Below the pieces are notes generated by a model that worked only from the letters and a program-made list of their open reading frames with translations, ran no database searches and had not been told where the DNA came from. This document shows, one piece after another, positions 26,304-32,809 of a stretch of DNA of 39,309 nt. This DNA comes from Oscillospiraceae bacterium (lineage in GTDB: Bacteria > Bacillota > Clostridia > Oscillospirales > UBA644). Within the stretch, counting starts at the first letter, position 1, and every line of letters starts with the position of its first letter. The stretch is from the NCBI GenBank assembly GCA_015067305.1, contig SVMT01000021.1, forward strand, positions 1 through 39,309, in the 5' to 3' direction. Made by a program: the position numbers and the translations under genes.

Positions 26304-26950
26304 TGGCTCAGCTTATTAAAGTCAATCCGACCCGTATGGAGCTGTCCAAGCTGAAAAAGAGGCTTAAAACGGCTCAACGAGGTCATAAACTCTTAAAAGA
26401 CAAACGTGATGAACTTGTAAAACAGTTCCTTGAGCTCGTGCGCAAAAACAGAGAACTGAGAACGGAAGTTGAAATGAAACTGAAACTTTCTCATGAGGCA
26501 TTTGCAGGTGTTTCCGCAGTTATGTCTCCTCAGTCTCTGGAAGAAGCTCTTATCTATCCTAAGCAGAGCGTTGTTCTTGAACCCTCAGAAAAGAATATCA
26601 TGAGCGTTGATGTTCCTGTTTTTGAATACAAAATGCAGGGTAACCAGTCTGATATATTCTCTTACGGTTTTGCTTTTACTTCAGGAGAGCTTGACGATGC
26701 TGTACAGGGACTTTCCGATGTCCTTTCTCAACTCGTTGAACTTGCGGAAACTGAAAAAAGTGTTATGCTCCTTGCTTCTGAGATAGAAAAGACACGTCGC
26801 CGTGTTAATGCACTTGAACATGTTCTTATTCCCAATCTTCAGTATACGATCAAAAATATCATGATGAAGCTTGATGAAAATGAACGTGGTAACACTACTC
26901 GCTTGATGAAGGTCAAAGATATGGTCCTCAAGCAGAACAGCGGGTATTAA
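26303..26950 (+). CDS. ntpD: V-type ATPase subunit D (central shaft)
   Basis: 215-residue long coiled-coil rotor shaft subunit. The N-terminal [32 protein letters not shown] is the family signature, and the C-terminal helix ends [41 protein letters not shown]. Start and the B stop overlap in TAATG. It is the last ATPase gene, but transcription appears to continue because the next start is only two bases away. Confidence 0.96.
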   Translation: MAQLIKVNPTRMELSKLKKRLKTAQRGHKLLKDKRDELVKQFLELVRKNRELRTEVEMKLKLSHEAFAGVSAVMSPQSLEEALIYPKQSVVLEPSEKNIMSVDVPVFEYKMQGNQSDIFSYGFAFTSGELDDAVQGLSDVLSQLVELAETEKSVMLLASEIEKTRRRVNALEHVLIPNLQYTIKNIMMKLDENERGNTTRLMKVKDMVLKQNSGY

Positions 26951-26952
26951 AA

Positions 26953-27582
26953 GTGGCTCAAAAAAAGAAAATATATGCCGTGCGCAGCGGTAGTCAGACG
27001 GGAATATTTTATTCCTGGGATGACTGCCGCAAGGCTGTCACGGGCTATAAAGGTGCGGAATACTGCGGATTTTATACCATTGAAGAGGCAGAAGCCTATC
27101 TGAATGGCGAAACTTTTGAAGCGGGACACGATATTCCTGAATGTCCGCCCGAAACTGCAATCGCTTTTGTTGACGGAAGCTTTGATGTTGAAACTTTTCG
27201 TTATGCTTTCGGTTGCGTTATCCTTTATCCCGACGGTTCAAGAGATGAATTGAACGGGGTCGGAAATAATCCCAATGCTGTCAGCGCACGAAATGTGGCA
27301 GGGGAGCTTATGGGGACCATGACCGCCATAAAAAAAGCTGCTGAAAAAGGCTTCAGGAAACTTGTGATATACCATGACTACGAAGGTATTGCTGCCTGGT
27401 TCCAACGCCGTTGGAAAGCAAACAGTTGGTGTGCTGTTGAATATGTCCGCTTTACGGAAGCTTACCGCAGGGCGATGGATATAAGCTTTGTGAAAGTTGC
27501 CGCACATACGGGAAATACTTTGAACGAAGCAGTTGACCGCCTTGCCAAGGAGGCTCTCGGAATATGCACGAAAAAGAAATAA
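26953..27582 (+). CDS. Ribonuclease H with N-terminal viroplasmin (hybrid-binding) domain
   Basis: RNase HI-type enzyme degrading RNA in RNA-DNA hybrids, 209 residues starting at GTG 26953. The N-terminal hybrid-binding domain is YAVRSGSQTGIFYSWDDCRKAVTGYKGAEYCGFYTIEEAEAYL (residues 8-50). The catalytic domain has D74 in FVDGSFD, E118 in VAGELMG, D142 in YHDYEG and a late D195 with H185 in KVAAHTG, so the active site looks complete. It starts two bases after the ntpD stop without a clear ribosome binding site, implying coupling. The window also encodes RNase HII at 3019. Confidence 0.9.
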   Translation: MAQKKKIYAVRSGSQTGIFYSWDDCRKAVTGYKGAEYCGFYTIEEAEAYLNGETFEAGHDIPECPPETAIAFVDGSFDVETFRYAFGCVILYPDGSRDELNGVGNNPNAVSARNVAGELMGTMTAIKKAAEKGFRKLVIYHDYEGIAAWFQRRWKANSWCAVEYVRFTEAYRRAMDISFVKVAAHTGNTLNEAVDRLAKEALGICTKKK

Positions 27583-28376
27583 GGGATATTTTTTTGAAAA
27601 GAAATATGCCTGTCGGGTCTTGTTTTTATTCCGAAGTGGCATTAAATAAAGATGACTCAGTATTTAAAACGGTTTTGACAACTGCTGTCCCTTATTGGTT
27701 CAAACCTGAAAAACCTCACAATATTTCCATATACGCCATGCTTCCCGATTATCATAAGGTGGTTTTTGAAATATTGGAGAGTATCTGTGCCGAATTGAAA
27801 GAACTTTTTCCCGATAATATTTTTGAACCTCATGTTGATATTAGTCCGATAAATGAGAAAAAAGCCTCTTTTTTGGGAGGACTTGGTTTTATCGGAAAAA
27901 ATACGTTGCTTATAAACGAAAAATATGGTTCATTTCTGTTTATCGGAGATATCTGCACTGATGCGGAAATACATATTGAAAACGAAATAAAAGAGAACCT
28001 TTGTGAAGATTGCAGATTGTGTATCAAGGCTTGTCCTGGTAATGCTCTTGAGAACGGTTTTTGTCTTGAAAAGTGCGTATCTGCCATAACACAGAAAAAG
28101 GGAGAGCTTTCCGACCACGAAAAGGATATACTTTGCAAAACAGGTTCTGTTTGGGGATGCGACATCTGCTCTCTTGTTTGCCCATACAATAAAGGGCTGG
28201 AAGTGTCAGAATATGCAAAAAAATACAGCTCTCAGCTGATATGGAATATAGATGAAGAGCTTCTCCGAGGTCTTTCCAACGGGGAGTTTAAGCGAAAATT
28301 CAATGACAGGGCTTTTGCGTGGAAAGGAATTTCCGTTCTTCGCAGAAATCTTGAAATTTTGGAGTGTAAAGAATGA
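27564..28376 (+). CDS. queG: Epoxyqueuosine reductase family (QueG-like), short form
   Basis: Double-[4Fe-4S], cobalamin-dependent reductase family that makes queuosine in tRNA. Here 270 residues, about 100 shorter than E. coli QueG because the C-terminal HEAT-like tRNA-binding part is absent. The proposed catalytic Asp is D92 in HVDISPINEKKASFLGGLGFIGKNTLLI. The first cluster is C147-x2-C150-x2-C153-x3-C157-P, and the second uses C199-x2-C202-x3-C206-P. No other queuosine genes occur in the window. The short form may be a genuine clostridial variant or a QueG-related reductase with another substrate. It overlaps the RNase H gene by 19 bases. Confidence 0.82.
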   Translation: MHEKEIRDIFLKRNMPVGSCFYSEVALNKDDSVFKTVLTTAVPYWFKPEKPHNISIYAMLPDYHKVVFEILESICAELKELFPDNIFEPHVDISPINEKKASFLGGLGFIGKNTLLINEKYGSFLFIGDICTDAEIHIENEIKENLCEDCRLCIKACPGNALENGFCLEKCVSAITQKKGELSDHEKDILCKTGSVWGCDICSLVCPYNKGLEVSEYAKKYSSQLIWNIDEELLRGLSNGEFKRKFNDRAFAWKGISVLRRNLEILECKE

Positions 28377-29317
28377 TCCACGGTTTTTATTTTAATATCC
28401 AACGATACTGCCTTCATGACGGTCCCGGTATCCGTTCCACAGTATTTCTCAAGGGCTGTCCTCTGAAATGTGTTTGGTGTCATAATCCCGAATCGCAAAA
28501 TAAAGGCATGGAACTTATGTTCTATGAATTTAAGTGTAAACTTTGCGGAAAATGCGTTGGGATATGTCCCAACAGAACGGTAGAAGCTTCAGAAAATGTT
28601 GCTCCTGATGAGATAAACGCAACAAACTCAAAGCTTGTTGTTGACAGGGAAAATTGTATAAAATGCGGCAGATGTGCAGATATTTGCCTTTATGAGGCAA
28701 ACAGCGTCTGCGGTAAAATGATAACAGCTGAAGATGCAATAAAAGAAGTCGAAAAAGATATGCCGTTTTATAAGACTTCAGGCGGCGGTATGACTATCTC
28801 AGGAGGAGAACCTTCATATCAGCCGACATTTACTCTTGAACTTCTCCGTCTTGCAAAAGAGAGAGGTATCCATGGGGCAATAGAAACCTGCGGTTTTGGT
28901 GGCAGAGACTTTTTTGAAAAAGCCGCTGATCTTGGAACGCTGTTCCTTTATGACCTCAAGGAAATGGACTCTGATCGTCACCGTGAATATACAGGTGTTT
29001 ATAATAAGGAAATTCTTGAAAATCTTGAATATCTCTTTTCAAGAAATGCAGATATAATTATCAGAATGCCTCTTATCCCGAATATAAATTCAAGTAGGGA
29101 AGACATAAAGGCTCTTGCTGATTATCTTAAAGCTCATAAAGGACAGTACCGATACGCAGAGATCATGCAGTATCATAAGCTTGGTAATTCCAAACTTGAA
29201 AGCCTCGGACGCTCTGATGAGCTTTTGCCAGATATCCCGACAAATGAAGAATTTGGCAGATTATGGCTTGATACATTTGCTGAATACGGTCTTGACGATG
29301 TTAAAATTTCACGCTGA
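28373..29317 (+). CDS. Glycyl-radical enzyme activating enzyme (radical SAM)
   Basis: Radical-SAM activase that installs a glycyl radical on a partner enzyme, 314 residues. The SAM-cluster motif is C29-x3-C33-x2-C36 in KGCPLKCVWCHNPE. A two-cluster ferredoxin insert follows with C55/58/61/65 and C95/98/101/105. TSGGGMTISGGEPSYQP is the GGE motif. The two-cluster insert marks the class activating enzymes other than classic pyruvate formate-lyase (diol/glycerol dehydratase-, 4-hydroxyphenylacetate decarboxylase- or choline lyase-like). No glycyl-radical enzyme gene is in the window, so the partner is elsewhere. It overlaps the QueG gene by four bases (ATGA). Confidence 0.9.
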   Translation: MIHGFYFNIQRYCLHDGPGIRSTVFLKGCPLKCVWCHNPESQNKGMELMFYEFKCKLCGKCVGICPNRTVEASENVAPDEINATNSKLVVDRENCIKCGRCADICLYEANSVCGKMITAEDAIKEVEKDMPFYKTSGGGMTISGGEPSYQPTFTLELLRLAKERGIHGAIETCGFGGRDFFEKAADLGTLFLYDLKEMDSDRHREYTGVYNKEILENLEYLFSRNADIIIRMPLIPNINSSREDIKALADYLKAHKGQYRYAEIMQYHKLGNSKLESLGRSDELLPDIPTNEEFGRLWLDTFAEYGLDDVKISR

Positions 29318-29336
29318 ATAGAAAGGACTAATAAAA

Positions 29337-29942
29337 ATGCCCGAAAACGACAGAACTCAACTTATGGCAGCACAGAAAGAGGAGTTTATCGCCCTCCTCA
29401 GCTCCGTTCAGAGAGAAGGTATCGACAAGCTTCTCGATTATCTCGAAAATAAGAGCGATTTTTATACTGCTCCCGCAGCTGCTAAATTCCACAACAACTT
29501 CGAGGGCGGTCTTCTTGAACATTCTCTGAATGTGTATAAAAATTTTAAGGGACTTCTTGCCCTCAAGGGAATCGAAATGGACGAAGACAGTATAATCCTT
29601 TGCTCACTTCTTCACGATCTTTGTAAATGTAATTACTACATAAAAGAGGAACGCAACCGTAAAGTAAACGGTAAATGGGAATCTTATGAAATGTGGTCTC
29701 ATGTCAAAGCCCCCTCGGTGCTTTTGCCCCATTCATCCAGAAGTATCAGGATAATCAGAAATTTCATTCCTCTCAGATTTATTGAAGAATTGACGATCTT
29801 TTATCATATGGGTCCCTTCGGCGGAGAAGATTACGAGTACAGAAATCTTCTTCAGGAGACAAATGAGAAGCATCCTCAGACTCTGCTTTTCTATATTGCA
29901 GACCTTATGGCATCTTATATTGATGAAAAGATCATAGAATAA
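29337..29942 (+). CDS. HD-domain metal-dependent phosphohydrolase
   Basis: 201 residues. The HD core is laid out as H62 in GGLLEHSLNVY, H93-D94 in LLHDLCKCNYY, a further His in LLPHSSRSIRII and a late Asp in FYIADLMASYIDE. This fits HD hydrolases acting on nucleotides or cyclic nucleotides. Similar proteins in Clostridia are annotated only as HD domain proteins. GAAAGGA lies about ten bases upstream. It is the last gene of the long co-directional run from the V-ATPase and is 41 bases before the tRNA promoter. Substrate unknown. Confidence 0.82.
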   Translation: MPENDRTQLMAAQKEEFIALLSSVQREGIDKLLDYLENKSDFYTAPAAAKFHNNFEGGLLEHSLNVYKNFKGLLALKGIEMDEDSIILCSLLHDLCKCNYYIKEERNRKVNGKWESYEMWSHVKAPSVLLPHSSRSIRIIRNFIPLRFIEELTIFYHMGPFGGEDYEYRNLLQETNEKHPQTLLFYIADLMASYIDEKIIE

Positions 29943-29983
29943 ACGGTTTACAAAAATGTCGCAATAAATATTCTTCAAAGGGC

Positions 29984-30012
29984 TTGACAAATCGACAGTT
30001 TTCGTGTATAAT
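29984..30012 (+). promoter_or_regulatory. Consensus promoter of the tRNA pair
   Basis: Perfect -35 TTGACA (29984-29989), 17-base spacer and perfect -10 TATAAT (30007-30012), as expected for a strong stable-RNA promoter. The mature tRNA begins 49 bases later; the leader contains the palindrome CGAAGCTTCG. Confidence 0.93.
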
Positions 30013-30060
30013 ATAAAAGCTGTTTAGGACGAAGCTTCGAGAATGAATAGCGACAAATGT

Positions 30061-30137
30061 GGCGGAATAGCTCAGTTGGCTAGAGCACTCGGTTCATACC
30101 CGAACGGTCGCCGGTTCAAATCCAGCTTCCGCTACCA
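30061..30137 (+). tRNA. tRNA-Met (anticodon CAT), CCA encoded
   Basis: 77 bases folding as a full cloverleaf with loop TTCATAC. The acceptor stem GGCGGAA/TTCCGCT closes with a G-U pair, and the D-arm pairs perfectly. The anticodon stem lacks the three G-C pairs at 29-31 in initiator orientation and the 1-72 mismatch, so this is the elongator form. Two C-A oppositions are present: position 27-43 in the anticodon stem and 51-63 in the T stem. Confidence 0.93.
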
Positions 30138-30142
30138 CATAC

Positions 30143-30217
30143 GGCCCGTTGGTCAAGCGGTTAAGACACGGCCCTTTCACGGCTGAAACACGAGTTCGAT
30201 TCTCGTACGGGTCACCA
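30143..30217 (+). tRNA. tRNA-Glu (anticodon TTC), CCA encoded
   Basis: 75-base cloverleaf. The acceptor GGCCCGT pairs with ACGGGTC, the anticodon loop is CTTTCAC (anticodon TTC), and the T-arm is CGAG-TTCGATT-CTCG. It lies five bases after tRNA-Met and is surely co-transcribed with it. Confidence 0.96.
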
Positions 30218-30218
30218 A

Positions 30219-30256
30219 AAATAACATCTGGACTTTGTTCAGGTGTTATTTTTTTA
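30219..30256 (+). terminator. Terminator of the tRNA operon
   Basis: AATAACATCTG (30220-30230) pairs with CAGGTGTTATT (30240-30250) with one G-T pair around a nine-base loop, followed by a T run. Confidence 0.92.
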
Positions 30257-30354
30257 TCCAAGCGCAGGCTTGGTATGTAATCACCGAAAGTGTATTTTCT
30301 GCCGCTTGATTGCTTACGAGCCTTCGGCATAATAAAATTTAATACTCTGTTTTT

Positions 30355-30396
30355 TCAAAAAGGACCGATCTGCATAAAATTTGCGGGTCGGTCCTT
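30355..30396 (-). terminator. Strong hairpin, terminator-like on the minus strand
   Basis: AAGGACCGATCTGC (30360-30373) pairs with GCGGGTCGGTCCTT (30383-30396) through 14 positions, with two G-T pairs and a nine-base loop. On the minus strand five T residues follow the stem, so it would stop leftward transcription; on the plus strand the tail is poor. I see no minus-strand gene directly upstream, so its client is unclear. The rest of the 330-base gap (30257-30548) contains nothing else I can assign apart from the dyad at 30510. Confidence 0.6.
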
Positions 30397-30509
30397 AAAT
30401 ATTTGATTCGGTGCTGATATCTTCTGGAAAAAGTAAATGTATTAATGTGACGAAATATTGAAAAAACGTAATTTCTGAAATTTACTTCATGGTAGACATT
30501 TCCTATTTT

Positions 30510-30528
30510 TGATAATATTCGATTATCA
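30510..30528. promoter_or_regulatory. Palindromic operator candidate upstream of the HTH gene
   Basis: Perfect inverted repeat TGATAAT-ATTCG-ATTATCA lying just before the ribosome binding site of the small HTH gene. GATAAT at 30511-30516 may double as a -10 box. Position and symmetry fit autoregulation by a dimeric XRE-type protein. Confidence 0.5.
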
Positions 30529-30548
30529 TGTGAAAGGAGTTTTTTACC

Positions 30549-30809
30549 ATGAAACATCAAAATCACGACACAATGAGCGAATTTATCAGAAAGGAGATAC
30601 TTGAATCGGTTTCTAATCTGAAACTGACCAACGAAGAAGCTTCGGAAAAACTGGGTATTACAAGCAGAAATTATTCTTATTTCAAAGCAGGGAAGTACGG
30701 TTGCAGCATGGAGACCATGAGTTCGTACATAGTCAACATCTGCCCTGATAAACACGAGTTTCTCAACCGTCTGGAAATTGCGGTAAAAGAAGCTGAATCA
30801 AAATTATAA
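30549..30809 (+). CDS. Small XRE-like helix-turn-helix protein
   Basis: 86 residues. The segment LTNEEASEKLGITSRNYSYFKAGKYGCSMETMSSYI (about 26-61) fits a Cro/CI-type helix-turn-helix, with the turn at LGIT and recognition helix RNYSYFKAG. The C-terminal helix FLNRLEIAVKEAE could be for dimerisation. GAAAGGAG lies nine bases before the ATG. The gene is monocistronic: a palindrome sits upstream and a long terminator hairpin downstream. Likely a DNA-binding regulator; target unknown. Confidence 0.75.
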   Translation: MKHQNHDTMSEFIRKEILESVSNLKLTNEEASEKLGITSRNYSYFKAGKYGCSMETMSSYIVNICPDKHEFLNRLEIAVKEAESKL

Positions 30810-30829
30810 CACCAAAAAGCAAAACGCAT

Positions 30830-30873
30830 AAAAGAGAACCAAGGGGTGGTGTGTCCACCTCTTGGTCTCTTTT
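30830..30873. terminator. Long terminator hairpin, probably bidirectional
   Basis: AAAAGAGA, CCAAG and GGTGG in the left arm pair with CCACC, CTTGG and TCTCTTTT in the right arm: 19 pairs with one bulged A around a TGTGT loop. A-rich and T-rich flanks form part of the stem. It lies between the convergent HTH gene and the secreted-protein gene and can serve both. Confidence 0.8.
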
Positions 30874-30912
30874 GAAGAATAGCCTCTTGTTTAAATTAGT
30901 TAGTTTTATAAC

Positions 30913-31344
30913 TTATTGGTATGTTACAGTTTCGGTAATAGTTTCCGTTTCATCGACACTCGTTCCATAGACCATTACATCAAGAACCGCCTTGTATGTA
31001 GCGCCTGCTATTGCATTGAATTCAACATTAATAGCTAATGATATATTTGATGAATCTGTTTGGCTTGCTACAGTAACCCAACGAAATCCTTCCTTTCTGT
31101 ATACAGTAAGTGTTGCCTCAATTAATGTTGCACTTAATTTTCTGTAAATCTCACCACTTGCAGTTCCTGTATTACCTGAAAAATAAAAATCTAAGTCCAT
31201 TGCTGACAGATTCACCCATAAAGGTGAAATTTCGCTATTGCCAGGTAATGCGGCAAAACTTGTCAATGAAAAACTTAGTAGTGTTGCTAAAATAATTGTG
31301 TAAACTATACTTTTTTTAAAAATTAAAGAGTTTATTGTTGTCAT
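30913..31344 (-). CDS. Small secreted protein, DUF6147-like
   Basis: 143 residues from the ATG at 31342-31344, which has AAAAGGAG ten bases upstream; an ATG 24 bases earlier lacks one. The signal peptide covers about residues 1-31 (FKKSIVYTIILATLLSFSLTSFA-A). The mature part is a small beta-rich domain: EISPLWVNLSAMDLDFYFSGNTGTASGEI, ATLTVYRKEGFRWVTVASQ and YKAVLDVMVYG. The layout (ISPLW near the start, then a repeated strand pattern with VYRK-WV) resembles small secreted Firmicutes proteins grouped as DUF6147; I give the family with reserve. Function unknown. Confidence 0.65.
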   Translation of the reverse strand: MTTINSLIFKKSIVYTIILATLLSFSLTSFAALPGNSEISPLWVNLSAMDLDFYFSGNTGTASGEIYRKLSATLIEATLTVYRKEGFRWVTVASQTDSSNISLAINVEFNAIAGATYKAVLDVMVYGTSVDETETITETVTYQ

Positions 31345-31433
31345 TGAAATAATTCTCCTTTTACGCATTTTTTGAAATAATGGAAGGCTATTCTATTTAA
31401 TATATAACCGTATTATAATGAGCAATGTTATGT

Positions 31434-31473
31434 ATAAAAACCGAACTTTATGAAAATTAATTCATAAAGTTCG
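31434..31473 (-). terminator. Terminator of the HipA-sigma-anti-sigma operon
   Basis: Perfect 13-bp stem CGAACTTTATGAA (31442-31454) / TTCATAAAGTTCG (31461-31473), loop of six, with TTTTT on the minus-strand 3' side. It lies 16 bases beyond the anti-sigma stop. Confidence 0.9.
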
Positions 31474-31488
31474 ATTTGAATGTATTAG

Positions 31489-32223
31489 TTAATAGAGACT
31501 TTCTACAATGTGCATCAATTCTGAGTATTCAATATTTCCGATGATTATATATGCATAGGATTCATCTTTCCATAAAATGGAGTAGTATTTTTCTGTTCCA
31601 ATAGTCTCCTCACATATTATTCCCATATAATTCTTTACTTTTATGTTTGTTAATTCCGTACTTAAATTTGAAACAAGCATATCATAATCAGAAATAAGTT
31701 TTTGATTGTATATAACCAATTTATCTGAGTATCCATATTCTATTCCGTAAGATTGTAGAGTCTTTTGCATTTCACGCCTCTCAAACTTCTCATCCACCAC
31801 AGGTTCTTTGAATTCCAGAATTTCGGTGGGCGGTTCGGGCAGAGCCGTTTCGTCTATTGCATCAGGAGTGTCGGTTTTATCGCAATATTTGAAACAGAAG
31901 AACTGTTCGCTCCATTCGATGATCGCATTCCAGATAGCTTCGCGGGCAGCTTCTATGGAGAGGACGCAGGTGAAACTGATGGACATGACTGCCAGAATGA
32001 CGATTGCGGCACGCTTGAAGGATTCACGTACAGGTGAATAGTTTTCGTGCTTAGAATAATACTTCTGCTCTTTGCAAAGCTTTTTGTATATTTTGTTCTG
32101 CGCCTTTTCGCTGAATTCTGCGGCGGGTGCCGTTTTGTATTCGTCCAGCTCTTTCTGGCCTGCAAGGGGTGCCGCAGTATAGAGCATGGCTTCAAGAATA
32201 TCAAATTTTGCAGTTTTGTCCAT
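31489..32223 (-). CDS. Putative membrane anti-sigma factor
   Basis: 244 residues from the ATG at 32221-32223, with GGAGG nine bases upstream. The N-terminal 70 residues are cytoplasmic and charged (AEFSEKAQNKIYKKLCKEQKYYSKHENYSP). One membrane span follows at about 73-92 (AAIVILAVMSISFTCVLSIEA). The outer part opens AAREAIWNAIIEWSEQFF, a juxtamembrane motif common in clostridial anti-sigma proteins of the DUF4367 type. The C-terminal 90 residues resemble the DUF4367 sensor fold (GIEYGYSDKLVIYNQ, YYSILWKDESYAYIIIGNIEYSELMHIVESL). The gene overlaps the sigma factor gene by 23 bases. Assignment is from layout and context. Confidence 0.72.
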   Translation of the reverse strand: MDKTAKFDILEAMLYTAAPLAGQKELDEYKTAPAAEFSEKAQNKIYKKLCKEQKYYSKHENYSPVRESFKRAAIVILAVMSISFTCVLSIEAAREAIWNAIIEWSEQFFCFKYCDKTDTPDAIDETALPEPPTEILEFKEPVVDEKFERREMQKTLQSYGIEYGYSDKLVIYNQKLISDYDMLVSNLSTELTNIKVKNYMGIICEETIGTEKYYSILWKDESYAYIIIGNIEYSELMHIVESLY

Positions 32224-32704
32224 AATATTCAACCTCCATTTTCTTTTTCAATGCTATTCTGGCTCTGCTAAGTCGGGAGCTGACGGCTGTTTCGGAAATG
32301 CATAATATTTTTGCTATTTCCCTGTTGCACATTCTGTAGCTGTATTTCAGTATAACTGCGTGTCTTTGCGCTTCGGTTAATTCATCTATAAGGGAAGCCA
32401 TTTTCGTCCATGCTTCTTTTTTGATAAATACATCTTCGGGTATCTCCGAGGTGTCGGGAATTTCGTATGTTTTTTCTTCTTCGTCTTCTTCGTATTCCAA
32501 AGAAATGGCTTTTATCCTGCGGCTTTTCTTTCTGAGAAGATCTTTTGCGGTGTTTACGGTGTAGATTATCAGAAGTTTGACCGTTGATTCTTCATCCAGG
32601 TCATAAAATCTCTTTATGTTCTGAAAAACCTTGCGGTATGTGTCCTGAACAACGTCTTCCGCATCTTCCTTGTGGGAAACTCTATTCATTGCGATTCTGT
32701 ACAT
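32201..32704 (-). CDS. ECF-type RNA polymerase sigma factor, N-terminus out of frame
   Basis: Extracytoplasmic-function sigma factor. Region 2 is AEDVVQDTYRKVFQNIKRFYD, and region 4 is LTEAQRHAVILKYSYRMCNREIAKILCISETAVSSRLSRARIALKKKM, with a clear helix-turn-helix. The first in-frame ATG (32704) gives 167 residues but has no ribosome binding site and drops part of region 2.1. Upstream codons in the same frame read LLYLASLDPINGDLFKHLYFTYSIE, a normal ECF N-terminus. An AAGGAG site at 32797-32802 stands seven bases before an ATT (32787-32789), and that ATT is one base out of frame because a T run is nine instead of eight long. The real gene may therefore begin near 32789. It is co-transcribed with the kinase upstream and the anti-sigma downstream. 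Confidence 0.85.
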   Translation of the reverse strand: MYRIAMNRVSHKEDAEDVVQDTYRKVFQNIKRFYDLDEESTVKLLIIYTVNTAKDLLRKKSRRIKAISLEYEEDEEEKTYEIPDTSEIPEDVFIKKEAWTKMASLIDELTEAQRHAVILKYSYRMCNREIAKILCISETAVSSRLSRARIALKKKMEVEYYGQNCKI

Positions 32705-32809
32705 TTCTATGCTGTAGGTGAAATAAAGATGCTTGAAAAGATCTCCGTTTATGGGGTCTAACGATGCAAGATATAAAAGAAAAAAAAATGTTAAAACTCC
32801 TTTTTGATT

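Noticed and set aside
30094-30330. Minus-strand frame containing EAGFEPATVRV
   Set aside because: This peptide is a well-known artefact of reading the antisense of tRNA genes; the frame covers tRNA-Glu and part of tRNA-Met.
30339-30755. Minus-strand frame of 138 codons
   Set aside because: Antisense to the HTH gene, which has a strong ribosome binding site and recognisable domain; the frame also crosses a terminator hairpin.
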